Source: Acidobacteriota bacterium (GTDB lineage Bacteria > Acidobacteriota > Aminicenantia > Aminicenantales > Saccharicenantaceae). From it: DNA of 43,382 bases. This document shows, piece by piece, positions 16,532 through 23,929 of the stretch. The stretch spans positions 53,106 to 96,487 of the forward strand of contig JADBLN010000028.1 of NCBI GenBank assembly GCA_014894455.1. The letters run 5' to 3'. The notes beneath the pieces were generated by a model. The model saw only the letters and a list, made by a program, of their open reading frames with translations, was not told where the DNA came from and made no database searches. The translations under genes were made by a program, and so were the position numbers. Position 1 is the stretch's first letter; each line of letters starts with the position of its first letter.

Positions 16532-16885
16532 TCAGGCCAACTTGTAATTCCCCCACTGGACCATCAGGATGATGATGGTGATGAGCAGGGCGTAGATGAC
16601 CAGGGTTTCGATGAGGACGAGCCCGAAGACGAGCAGGAAGCGGATGTGCGGGGCGCCGCCCGGATTCCGGGAGATCCCCTCGCAGGCGCTGCTGATGGCC
16701 TTGGCCTGGCAGAAGGCCCCGGCGGCGACGGATAGTGTGATGATGGCTGCGCCGACGATGAGCGACAGCTTGAACAGGCCGGCGCGGGCCGCAGCGGCCG
16801 CGGCGGCGTCCTGGGCCAGCAGAGGCGCCGTCATCAGGGCGACCCCGAAAAACATCAGGCTCAAGGCTTTGAGTTTCTTGGACAT
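16532..16885 (-). CDS. atpE: ATP synthase subunit c with signal-type leader and sodium-type ligands
   Basis: Rotor-ring subunit of the F-type ATP synthase, 117 aa. An N-terminal hydrophobic leader (1-24, ending APLLAQ) and an Ala-rich linker precede the two-helix hairpin, so it is longer than the usual 80 residues. The polar loop is SRNPGG. Helix 1 carries Q60; helix 2 carries the ion carboxylate E93, then T94 and Y98. These match in spacing the Q32/E65/S66/Y70 set of sodium-binding c-rings (15 residues from Gln to the loop Pro, 18 from Pro to Glu). AAAGGAG lies 7 nt before the ATG. Sodium coupling is inferred. Confidence 0.92.
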   Translation of the reverse strand: MSKKLKALSLMFFGVALMTAPLLAQDAAAAAAARAGLFKLSLIVGAAIITLSVAAGAFCQAKAISSACEGISRNPGGAPHIRFLLVFGLVLIETLVIYALLITIIILMVQWGNYKLA

Positions 16886-16903
16886 GATGGAACTCCTTTT
16901 CGT

Positions 16904-17647
16904 TTAATGCTCTTCTTCATGGGCGACGGCGCCCGCGATGTAGATACAGGACAAGAGGACGAAGACGAACGATTGGATGACCGACGTGAAGATGGCCACG
17001 GCCATGAACGGCAGGGGCAGGAGGAAGGGGATGATCGAGGCCATGATGACGATGAGCAGCTCCTCGGCGAAAATGTTGCCGAAAAGCCGCATGGACAGGG
17101 ACACGGGCCTCGAGAAGTGGCTGATGACCTCGATCGGGATCATCAGTGGGGCCAGGGCCGGGATGGGGCCCATGAAGTGCTTGAAGTACTTGAGGCCCTG
17201 GGCCTTGACGCCCTGGGCGTGGTAGTAGAAGAAGACGACGAGGGCGCAGCCGAGGGTAACGTTGAGCTTGCTCGTAGGGGACATGAAGCCGGGGACAAGC
17301 CCGATCATATTGCAGCCGAAGACGAAGAGCCCCACGGTGCCGATGACCGGCAGGTATTTCCGCCCCTGCGGGCCGATGGTGTCGACGGCCAGGCCCTCGA
17401 AGAGCTGGACGATCATCTCGACGATGTTCTGACGTCCGCGGGGGACGAGAGCCAGGCGGCGCGAAGCGAGGCCGAGAAGGACGATCAGGGCGAGGGCCAC
17501 GATCAGGACCATGACCAGGTAGTCGGGGACGACGTGGAGCGGGTCGGGAACCTCGACCCCGACGAGGCCGAGGACCGCGGCAAGGGGTGGCCCGAAGACG
17601 CGGTTGAAGGCCTCGACGACCCAGAGGCTGTGTTCTAGTCCTTCCAT
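16904..17647 (-). CDS. atpB: ATP synthase subunit a
   Basis: Stator subunit a, which carries ions past the c-ring. The 247-residue product has five to six hydrophobic segments. The essential arginine lies in SLSMRLFGNIFAEELL. The segments GLVPGFMSPTSKLNVTL and PIEVISHFSRPVSLSMRLFG are typical of subunit a. The ATG at 17645-17647 was chosen because upstream residues are not family-like and overlap the preceding gene. It overlaps that gene by 13 nt and precedes atpE by 18 nt. Subunits b, delta and F1 are not here, so the operon is split. Confidence 0.95.
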   Translation of the reverse strand: MEGLEHSLWVVEAFNRVFGPPLAAVLGLVGVEVPDPLHVVPDYLVMVLIVALALIVLLGLASRRLALVPRGRQNIVEMIVQLFEGLAVDTIGPQGRKYLPVIGTVGLFVFGCNMIGLVPGFMSPTSKLNVTLGCALVVFFYYHAQGVKAQGLKYFKHFMGPIPALAPLMIPIEVISHFSRPVSLSMRLFGNIFAEELLIVIMASIIPFLLPLPFMAVAIFTSVIQSFVFVLLSCIYIAGAVAHEEEH

Positions 17648-18036
17648 GTTCTCAGGAGAAGAAGACCCCGGATGCCTTCGACGAGGGATACCGGGACGAG
17701 CATGGAAAAGCCCGCGCCGAAGGCGAGGATCTTCTTCGGATAGAGGAGGATTATAAGCAAAAAGACGGCGCAAATCAACATAAGGCGCAGCGCGTAGAGA
17801 ATGATCCCGGAGCGCAGGGCGCCCTTCTTCTCGCGGTCGAGGAAGCGGGTCAAGGACTGCTTGAGCCCGGCGAAGCCCAGGGCCGCGAACACCCCGCCGG
17901 CGAGGAAGACGAGCCCGGTCGGAAGGTCGAAAAGGAATATCGCCGGCAGGGCCAGGACGGCCGAGGCGGCCAAGATCTCGATGGGGATCCGGCGGAGGAT
18001 GCGCTCTTCGAGGGTGTCCGTCTTTTCGGGCTCCAT
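17635..18036 (-). CDS. AtpI-like ATP synthase accessory membrane protein
   Basis: 133 residues with four predicted membrane helices in two pairs (ILAASAVLALPAIFLF, GLVFLAGGVFAALGFAG, GIILYALRLMLICAVFLL, AFGAGFSMLVPVSLVEG). The position directly upstream of atpB, the size and the topology fit the AtpI/subunit I group, which helps c-ring assembly or ion supply. Sequence conservation in this family is low, so I leave the symbol empty. The ATG at 18034-18036 has no Shine-Dalgarno and lies 9 nt after a -10, suggesting leaderless translation. Confidence 0.75.
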   Translation of the reverse strand: MEPEKTDTLEERILRRIPIEILAASAVLALPAIFLFDLPTGLVFLAGGVFAALGFAGLKQSLTRFLDREKKGALRSGIILYALRLMLICAVFLLIILLYPKKILAFGAGFSMLVPVSLVEGIRGLLLLRTWKD

Positions 18037-18045
18037 AACAGGGCC

Positions 18046-18075
18046 AGTATAACACCTTCCCCCCTGTCGCCGAAA
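18046..18075 (-). promoter_or_regulatory. Extended -10 promoter for the atpI-atpB-atpE genes
   Basis: On the minus strand, TGTTATACT gives an extended -10 (TATACT at 18046-18051), with a weak TTTCGG -35 at 18070-18075, 18-nt spacing. The ATG at 18036 is 9 nt past the -10, so the transcript would be leaderless or nearly so. Confidence 0.55.
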
Positions 18076-18092
18076 GAGCCCCGCCCGCTTCC

Positions 18093-18121
18093 TTGACATC
18101 CCTCCGCGCTTCTCTGAGAAT
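18093..18121 (+). promoter_or_regulatory. Promoter for the divergent membrane-protein/lptD genes
   Basis: TTGACA at 18093-18098, a 17-nt spacer and GAGAAT at 18116-18121. The -35 is perfect and the -10 is weaker. The start would be near 18128, about 34 nt before the ATG at 18162. Confidence 0.6.
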
Positions 18122-18161
18122 AGGGCCGGGAACGAGCGAAACACCCGGGAGGCGAACCGTC

Positions 18162-18518
18162 ATGTCCATGGAATTCCTGGTCAAGTTATTCGGCCTTTTT
18201 CTGGGCATCCTGGCCCGCACCCTTCTGCCCTGGCTTCGAAAAGTGAAGGAAGGAAAAATCCGGGGCTTCAACCGCCGCTACATCTATTCGGCGCTGGCCT
18301 CCGCGGCCATCGGCCTCTTCCTGACCCTGACCATTTTCCCCCGGTTCGAAGCCGGCGCCGCCGGGCAGGGATTCGAGGAGCTGTTCAAGCTCTTCTGCCT
18401 GGCTTTCGGGTTCGGCTACGGCTGGAACGCGCTCGTCAATGAAGGCGGGGCCTGGGCGGCGAAGTCCGGGGGGAGCGAGCCGCTCGGGGGAGACGAAGGT
18501 CAGACGCCCGCCCGATGA
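18162..18518 (+). CDS. Small membrane protein, unrecognised, coupled to an AtpZ-like gene
   Basis: 118 residues. The N-terminus (VKLFGLFLGILARTLLPWL) is a hydrophobic, possibly amphipathic segment. A basic stretch (RKVKEGKIRGFNRRY) is followed by a clear membrane helix (IYSALASAAIGLFLTLTIF) and a third hydrophobic segment (FKLFCLAFGFGYGWNALV). The tail is polar. I do not recognise a family. CGGGAGGCG precedes the ATG by 9 nt. Its stop overlaps the start of the AtpZ-like gene (ATGA), so the two are translated together, divergent from atpI-atpB-atpE. A role linked to the ATP synthase membrane sector is inference from position. Confidence 0.72.
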   Translation: MSMEFLVKLFGLFLGILARTLLPWLRKVKEGKIRGFNRRYIYSALASAAIGLFLTLTIFPRFEAGAAGQGFEELFKLFCLAFGFGYGWNALVNEGGAWAAKSGGSEPLGGDEGQTPAR

Positions 18519-18751
18519 ACGGCAAGCTGCGGCGGCCGGACTTGAGGAGGCTCTCCGAACTGGCCTCCCTCGGCCTCGTCCTGCCATCGTCTATCATCGT
18601 CGGCCTCTTTTTCGGCTATCTCCTCGACCGCTGGCTCGGGACGGACCCCTGGCTCCTTCTCGCCTTCACCGTGCTGGGCCTCGTCTCCGGCCTGCTCAGT
18701 CTTTTCCGGGCGCTCAAGAAACAGATGAAGGACGAGCCGCCGGACGCGTAA
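18515..18751 (+). CDS. AtpZ/AtpI-family protein
   Basis: A 78-residue protein with two membrane helices. It shows the AtpZ pattern: LGLVLPSSIIVGLFFGYLLD, then DRWLGTDPWLLL and a second helix rich in Gly. Members are encoded with ATP synthase operons and may carry magnesium or calcium or assist assembly together with AtpI. Here it is on the opposite strand from the AtpI-like gene, about 500 bp away, and overlaps the preceding small membrane protein by 4 nt. The family call is fairly secure; the function is not. Confidence 0.8.
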   Translation: MNGKLRRPDLRRLSELASLGLVLPSSIIVGLFFGYLLDRWLGTDPWLLLAFTVLGLVSGLLSLFRALKKQMKDEPPDA

Positions 18752-18763
18752 GGAGGGGCGTCA

Positions 18764-21007
18764 TTGCTTCTCCCCGGTCGGTGTGCTAAATATCAGGCGA
18801 TGGAGCATCGTCTTTCCCTGCGGCCTCGACTGCGCTTCCTCGCCTGGCTTTGCCTGGCCGGACTCGCGCTGCCGGCGACGTTCGTCTCACAAACCTCCGC
18901 CCCCCAATCCGCGGCCGCTCAAGCCGGACCCGGCGGCCCGGCCGAGGTCAGGATCCTGGCCCGGAACCAGGAGAAGACGAAAGACCGGGTCTTCGCTTCG
19001 GGCGACGTCGAAGTCCGTTACGGCGAATTCCTCCTCTTCGCCGACCGGGTGGAGTACAACATCGAGACGAAAGACGTCCTGGCCGAGGGCAACGTCGTCG
19101 CCCAGTCGGGCGGCGAGGTCATCCGCGCCGAGCGCGTCCTCTTCAATCTCGAAAGCGGCCGGGGGACGGTCGAAAAGGCCTCGGGAATCATCCCGCCTTC
19201 GATACTTTTCGAAGCCGAAACCCTCGAGCGGCGGCGGGCCGACCTCTACAGCCTGAAAAAGGCCCGGGTCACGGCCTGCACCCAGCCCAATCCGCGCTGG
19301 AGCTTCGGCCTGTCCAAGGCCAACCTGAAAAAAGACGACTACCTGGAGATGTGGGACGCTGTCATCCGGGTGAAAAGCGTTCCCGTCTTTTACCTCCCTT
19401 ACCTGCGCTATCCCCTGAAGGAGCGGGCCACGGGCTTCCTCCTGCCCCGGTTCGGTTTCTCCGGCCCGAAGGGGCTGGCCGTTTCCCAGAGCTTCTACTG
19501 GGCCATCGCCCCGAACATGGACGCCACGGTCGGCGCCGATTTCTATCTCTCGCGCGGCACCGGCGCGGGCCTCGAGTATAGGTACATCTTTCCGGGCGGG
19601 ACGAAGGGCGACCTCAACCTCTATTATTTTATCTACAAGGGGGACGCCCAGGGGGAGAAACCCGGCAACTCGTCCATCGTCCGCCTCAATCACACCCAGG
19701 CCCTGCCCCTCGGCTTTTCCCTCGTGGCCAACGTCGACTACCAAACCTCCTACAGCTTCCTCCGGGAATTCGACAACAACTTCCAGAGGGCCCTGGTCTA
19801 CAACCGCACCTCCCAGGTCTATCTTTCCCGGTCCTGGCGCCGGTTCAACCTGAGCGCCCGGGCCTCCCGCTTCGAGACCTACTTCTCGCAACTCGGCGAC
19901 TCGAACGTCAGCACCTCCCTGCCCCAGGTCAACTTCAACGTCTTCAAGACCAAGCTCTTCTCCCCGCTCTATTTCTCGCTGAGCACGTCCTTCAACCGAT
20001 GGCAGTACGGCTGGAAATCCCAGTACGAGGCCGGGACCGAGCGCCGCTCGACCCGCTTCGCCGTCAGCCCGACGCTGAGCCTGCCGTTTTCCTCCATCCC
20101 GTGGCTCACCGCGAACGCCTCCGTCACGGCCAACCTCGTCTATTACAGCCAGAGTCTCGACCCGGGAACGGGCGGGATCGTCGACGAGCCGTTGTTCACC
20201 CGGAACCTGGTCGCCGGGCTCGAGGTCGTCGGGCCCGTTTTTTACCGGATCTTCTACGGCCGGGACGGCGCAGCCCGGCTCAAGAACATCGTCGAGCCCT
20301 ACGTCAATTATTCCTACGACAGCCCGGTCAGCCAGGCCGGCCGGGTTGTGACCTCCTACGGATTTTTCCGCTACCACCAGATGAGCTACGGCGTCACCAG
20401 CCGGTTTCTCTTCAAGGCCGACGACCGGGCGGTCGAGGTCTTTTCCCTCGGGCTGGGGCAGATCTTCTATTTTTCCCCGGAGGACGGCCCCCTCTCGCAG
20501 TTCCCCGTCGACGGGAAGCCGCCCCGTTTTTCGGAGATCGCCGCGACACTCCGGTTCTATCCGCAGGCCAAGTTCAGCCTAGACGCCTCGGCCGCCTACA
20601 ATCCCTATTACAAGAACCTGTCCAGCCTGCGGCTCGGCGCCACGGCCGGCTCCAAGGCGGACGGCGATTTCCTGACCGTGAGCTGGTTCAGGAGCCGGAA
20701 TTCCTGGGTCACGGGGATCGACCCCGCGCTCATCGCCCTCTACAACCGCGACCAGGTCGGCGCCTTCGGCGGCCTGCGGCTTCCCCGCCTGTCTCTCGAC
20801 CTCCAGCTCGAGGCGGACTACAACATCCGGGAAGGCAAGCTTCTTTACACCGGCGCCCAACTGACCTACCATTACCAGTGCATCGATTTCCTGGTCGACG
20901 TCCGCGTCTTTTACTTCCGCGACCGGCCGGACACCCAGGTCAGGTTCTCGCTGGGCCTCGGGACGATTGGGAAAACGCTCGATTTCCTCGGGGGGTTCGG
21001 ATTCTAG
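18764..21007 (+). CDS. lptD: LptD-like LPS-assembly outer-membrane protein
   Basis: 747 residues. A hydrophobic N-terminal segment (FLAWLCLAGLALPATF) acts as signal peptide. An OstA/LptA-like beta-jellyroll follows at about 60-165 (ASGDVEVRYGEFLLFADRVEYN, ETKDVLAEGNVVAQSGGE). A long LptD beta-barrel ends with Phe. The segment PVFYLPYLRYPLKERATGFLLPRFG is typical of LptD. LptD with LptE inserts LPS into the outer leaflet. AGGAGGGG lies 5 nt before the TTG at 18764, which I use. An ATG at 18800 would give a shorter, cleaner signal peptide, and a weak promoter (TTGCTT, 17 nt, TAAATA) would suit a leaderless start there. Confidence 0.88.
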   Translation: MLLPGRCAKYQAMEHRLSLRPRLRFLAWLCLAGLALPATFVSQTSAPQSAAAQAGPGGPAEVRILARNQEKTKDRVFASGDVEVRYGEFLLFADRVEYNIETKDVLAEGNVVAQSGGEVIRAERVLFNLESGRGTVEKASGIIPPSILFEAETLERRRADLYSLKKARVTACTQPNPRWSFGLSKANLKKDDYLEMWDAVIRVKSVPVFYLPYLRYPLKERATGFLLPRFGFSGPKGLAVSQSFYWAIAPNMDATVGADFYLSRGTGAGLEYRYIFPGGTKGDLNLYYFIYKGDAQGEKPGNSSIVRLNHTQALPLGFSLVANVDYQTSYSFLREFDNNFQRALVYNRTSQVYLSRSWRRFNLSARASRFETYFSQLGDSNVSTSLPQVNFNVFKTKLFSPLYFSLSTSFNRWQYGWKSQYEAGTERRSTRFAVSPTLSLPFSSIPWLTANASVTANLVYYSQSLDPGTGGIVDEPLFTRNLVAGLEVVGPVFYRIFYGRDGAARLKNIVEPYVNYSYDSPVSQAGRVVTSYGFFRYHQMSYGVTSRFLFKADDRAVEVFSLGLGQIFYFSPEDGPLSQFPVDGKPPRFSEIAATLRFYPQAKFSLDASAAYNPYYKNLSSLRLGATAGSKADGDFLTVSWFRSRNSWVTGIDPALIALYNRDQVGAFGGLRLPRLSLDLQLEADYNIREGKLLYTGAQLTYHYQCIDFLVDVRVFYFRDRPDTQVRFSLGLGTIGKTLDFLGGFGF

Positions 21008-21023
21008 GGACGGGAGGATGACC

Positions 21024-22120
21024 ATGAATTCGGAGCGGACCCTCGACGGCAAGACCGTGCTCGTTACGGGCGGAGCGGGCTTCATCGGCAGTCATTTTAT
21101 TCGGATGGTCCTCCACCGCCACCCGGCGACGCGGGTCGTCAACCTGGACAAGCTGACCTATGCCGGGAACCTCGACAACCTGCACGACGTCCAGGACGAC
21201 CCGCGCTACGAGTTCATCCTCGGCGACATCCGCGACAAGGCCCTCGTCCGGAGCGTCTTCGCCCGCGTCCAGGGCGTCGTCCATTTCGCCGCCGAGACCC
21301 ACGTCGACCGGTCGATCTACGACGCCGGCGAGTTCGTCCTGTCCAACGTCCACGGCGCCTACATGCTCCTCGACACCCTCCGGGCCTTCCCGGCCGTCGA
21401 GTTCTTCATCCACAGCGGCCGGGGCCCCGGGCTTGCCCGGGGGTCCACTTCCGCAGTACTCGCCCGTGGATATAGGCCACGGGCGAGTGGCGAGCCGAAG
21501 GCTCGTCCCTTGACGTCTCGACCGACGAGGTCTACGGCAGCCGGACGGGCCGTGCCGCCCGGGAGTCCGACCCCCTCCAGCCGTCCTCTCCCTACGCGGC
21601 GACCAAGGCCGCCGGGGACCATCTCGCCCGGGCCTACCACGTGACCTACGGCCTGCCGACGATCGTCCTCCGCCCGAGCAACACCTTCGGCCCTTGCCAG
21701 TTCCCCGAGAAGCTCATCCCGCTTTTTCTGACCAACGCCCTCGAGGGCAAGACGATTCCGGTCTTCGGCGACGGGCTGAACGTCAGGGACTGGCTCTTCG
21801 TCGAGGACCATTGCCGGGCCGTCGAAGCGGCCGTCCTGAGAGGTCGGAACGGGAATGTCTACAACGTCGGGGGCGGCGTCGAGCTGACCAATATCGAGGT
21901 CGCCCGGCGCATCCTGGCCGCCCTCGACGCGCCCGGGGAGCTCATCCAGTTCGTCCCCGACCGGCCCGGCCACGACCGCCGCTACGCCATGGACTCGGGC
22001 CTCGTCCGGGCCCTGGGCTGGGAACCGGAGACGACGTTCGCGGAGGGGCTCAAGCGGACGGTGCGCTGGTACGCGTCAAACCGGAGTTGGTGGCGGAAGG
22101 TCCGGACGCGGTCCCTCTGA
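21024..22120 (+). pseudogene. rfbB: dTDP-glucose 4,6-dehydratase gene split by a 101-bp insertion
   Basis: Extended SDR enzyme of nucleotide-sugar synthesis. The 5' part (21024-21413) encodes the Rossmann start GGAGFIGSHF, NLDKLTYAGNLDNL and HFAAETHVDRSI, up to VEFFIH. The 3' part resumes at 21515 as VSTDEVYGS, then SSPYAATKAAGDHL with the catalytic Tyr-Lys, and runs to 22120. Between them lie 101 nt of hairpins, not a multiple of three, so the frames no longer match: the upstream frame stops at 21644 and the downstream frame has a TAG at 21473. Removing 21414-21514 restores a normal gene of about 331 aa. Both halves look well conserved. GGGAGG lies 6 nt before the ATG at 21024. Confidence 0.88.
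21414..21514. mobile_element. 101-bp triple-hairpin palindromic element inside rfbB
   Basis: Three consecutive perfect hairpins: CCCCGGGC/GCCCGGGG (21425-21432/21435-21442), ACTCGCCCGTGG/CCACGGGCGAGT (21458-21469/21477-21488, loop ATATAGG), and CGAGCC/GGCTCG (21491-21496/21500-21505, loop GAA). The ends are defined by where the dehydratase sequence breaks and resumes. An AC dinucleotide flanks both joints, so either a 2-nt duplication or none. No transposase is encoded. The architecture resembles miniature palindromic elements (REP/PATE type) moved in trans. Confidence 0.75.
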
Positions 22121-22130
22121 GCGGTCCGGC

Positions 22131-23600
22131 TCAGATGTCGAGCTCGAGCTGGCCGTCCTGGTGGAGCTTGCGGTCGGCTTCGATGTCCTCGAGCAGGTCC
22201 GGCGTGATGTCCCCGGTCGGGTAGATGCCGTCGAAGCAGGCGGCGCAGAAATTCGTGATCTTCGGGTTCTCGGTCCGGACCGCCTTCTTCAGGGCGTCGA
22301 GCGACTGGTAGATGACCTTGTCGGCGCCGATCTTGCGGGCCACGGCGGCTTCGTCGGCGTCCTGGGCGACGAACTCCGTCTTCGTCTGCATGTCGATGCC
22401 GTAGACGCAGGGGTGGCGGAGGGGCGGCGAGTAAGAGGCGAAATAGACCTTCTTCGCCCCGCACTCGCGGAGCATCTCGACGATGACCTTGGAGGTGTTG
22501 CCCCGGACGATGCTGTCGTCGACGACGAGGACCTTTTTCCCCCGGATCTCCGAGGCGATGGGGTTGAGCTTCTGGCGGACGGAGTTTTTCCGCTGGTCGG
22601 CGGCCGGCATGATGAAGGTCCGGCCGATGTAGCGGTTCTTGACCAGCGCCTCGCTGTACTTCAGGTTGAGTTTGCGGGCGATCTCGATGGCGGCGTCGCG
22701 GGCCGAGTCGGGGACGGGGACGACGACGTCGATGGCCAGTTTGCGCCGGCGGATCTCCCGGGCCAGGGACCGGCCGAGGTTGACCCGGCACTTGTAGACG
22801 TTGACCTTGTCGATGAACGAGTCGGGGCGGGCGAAATAGACCCATTCGAAGAGGCAGGGCGAAGGGCAGGCCCGGCGGATCCTCTTCTTGTGGAGGGCCC
22901 GGCCCTTATCGATGAAAAGAACCTCTCCCGCCTCGACGTCCTTGATCTCGCCGAAGTTCATGATGTTCAGGCTGACGGTTTCCGAGGCGACGGCGTAGGA
23001 GGGGAGGAGACCGTCGCGGCGGACGCCGTAAGCGAGCGGCTTGATGCCGTAGGGGTCGCGGAAAGCGACCAGGCCCTGCTCGGCGATGTAGGCGACCACG
23101 GAATAACTGCCCCGGACCTTCTTGGTGACGGCCTCGACGGCCCGGAAGATGTGCTCCGGCGCCAGGTTCTTCGTCCGCTCGTGGGCCAGGGACTCGGCGA
23201 AGATGTTGAGGATGATCTCCAGGTCGCAGTCGGAATTGAGCAGCCGGTGGTGCTCCTGGAAGAGCTCGTCGCGGAGCTCCCGGTAGTTGGCCACGTTCCC
23301 GTTGTGGGCCATGATGATGCCGAAGGGCGAGTTGAGCTGGAAGGGCTGGGCGTCCTCGCCGCCGCCGCCGCCGATCGTTGGGTAGCGGGTATGCCCGACG
23401 CCGATCGAGCCGCGCAGGTGCTGGACGGCCTCGGGGGTGAAGATGTCATGGACGAGTCCGTTGCCCTTTTTCGTGTGGAAGCGCCCGTCGAAGGTGATGA
23501 CGCCGGCCGAGTCCTGGCCGCGGTGCTGGATGGCCAGGAGGCCCTGGTAGAGGTCCCGTATCACGGGGCCGTTGCCCCAGATGCCGATGACGCCGCACAT
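22131..23600 (-). CDS. purF: Amidophosphoribosyltransferase, Fe-S type
   Basis: First committed step of purine synthesis: PRPP plus glutamine gives phosphoribosylamine. The 489-residue product starts MCGVIG, so Cys2 becomes the N-terminal nucleophile of the glutaminase domain. The phosphoribosyltransferase domain has the PRPP motif VLVVDDSIVRGNTS. C249, C398, C452 and C455 sit where the Bacillus-type enzyme binds a 4Fe-4S cluster (SPCLFEWVYFARPDS, HPCVYGID, FCAACFDG). The propeptide of the Bacillus enzyme is absent. The start at 23598-23600 is fixed by the MCG rule; residues upstream are shadow. It follows a Trm112-like gene with a 2-nt gap. Confidence 0.95.
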   Translation of the reverse strand: MCGVIGIWGNGPVIRDLYQGLLAIQHRGQDSAGVITFDGRFHTKKGNGLVHDIFTPEAVQHLRGSIGVGHTRYPTIGGGGGEDAQPFQLNSPFGIIMAHNGNVANYRELRDELFQEHHRLLNSDCDLEIILNIFAESLAHERTKNLAPEHIFRAVEAVTKKVRGSYSVVAYIAEQGLVAFRDPYGIKPLAYGVRRDGLLPSYAVASETVSLNIMNFGEIKDVEAGEVLFIDKGRALHKKRIRRACPSPCLFEWVYFARPDSFIDKVNVYKCRVNLGRSLAREIRRRKLAIDVVVPVPDSARDAAIEIARKLNLKYSEALVKNRYIGRTFIMPAADQRKNSVRQKLNPIASEIRGKKVLVVDDSIVRGNTSKVIVEMLRECGAKKVYFASYSPPLRHPCVYGIDMQTKTEFVAQDADEAAVARKIGADKVIYQSLDALKKAVRTENPKITNFCAACFDGIYPTGDITPDLLEDIEADRKLHQDGQLELDI

Positions 23601-23602
23601 GG

Positions 23603-23791
23603 TCAGGTCTTGACGGCCCGGCCGGGTTCGACCGAGGCCTCGTCGATGATCATGACCGGGATGTCGTCCTTGATCGGGTAGACGCGGTGGCAGGAGACGC
23701 ACTTCAGGCCTTTTTCGTCGGCCGTGAGTTTGACGTCGGCCTTGCACAGGGGACAGGCCAGGATGGCGAGGAGAGGGGGGCTGATCGGCAT
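23603..23791 (-). CDS. Trm112-family zinc-ribbon protein
   Basis: 62 residues with the Trm112/YcaR pattern: LLAILACPLCKADVKL, CVSCHRVYPI and DDIPVMIIDEA. Two CxxC pairs (CPLC, CVSC) could bind zinc. Bacterial members are small proteins of unclear role; eukaryotic Trm112 activates methyltransferases. The ATG at 23789-23791 has AAGGA 8 nt upstream, and a longer frame to 23836 would cross the promoter. It is likely the first gene of a two-gene operon with purF. Confidence 0.88.
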   Translation of the reverse strand: MPISPPLLAILACPLCKADVKLTADEKGLKCVSCHRVYPIKDDIPVMIIDEASVEPGRAVKT

Positions 23792-23807
23792 GCTGATTTC
23801 CTTCACC

Positions 23808-23836
23808 AGCATAGCCGGGGCCCGGCCGTTCGTCAA
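23808..23836 (-). promoter_or_regulatory. Sigma70-type promoter for the Trm112-like gene and purF
   Basis: On the minus strand, TTGACG (23831-23836), a 17-nt spacer and TATGCT (23808-23813), 16 nt before the ATG. Confidence 0.75.
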
Positions 23837-23861
23837 GTTTTTCCGCGCCGCGCTCCGGCTG

Positions 23862-23890
23862 TTGCCACGGGGCGGGCCGAGGTTTATAAT
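23862..23890 (+). promoter_or_regulatory. Sigma70-type promoter for the GGCT-like gene
   Basis: TTGCCA at 23862-23867, a 17-nt spacer and a perfect TATAAT at 23885-23890. It is back-to-back with the purF promoter. Confidence 0.8.
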
Positions 23891-23929
23891 CAGGGCCGAG
23901 GGGACGCCCGTTAATCGAGGAGGTGAGCC

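Noticed and set aside
21411-21520. rfbB break explained as a single-base sequencing error
   Set aside because: No one- or two-base change joins the frames sensibly. A 101-nt block of foreign, hairpin-rich sequence separates the conserved parts.
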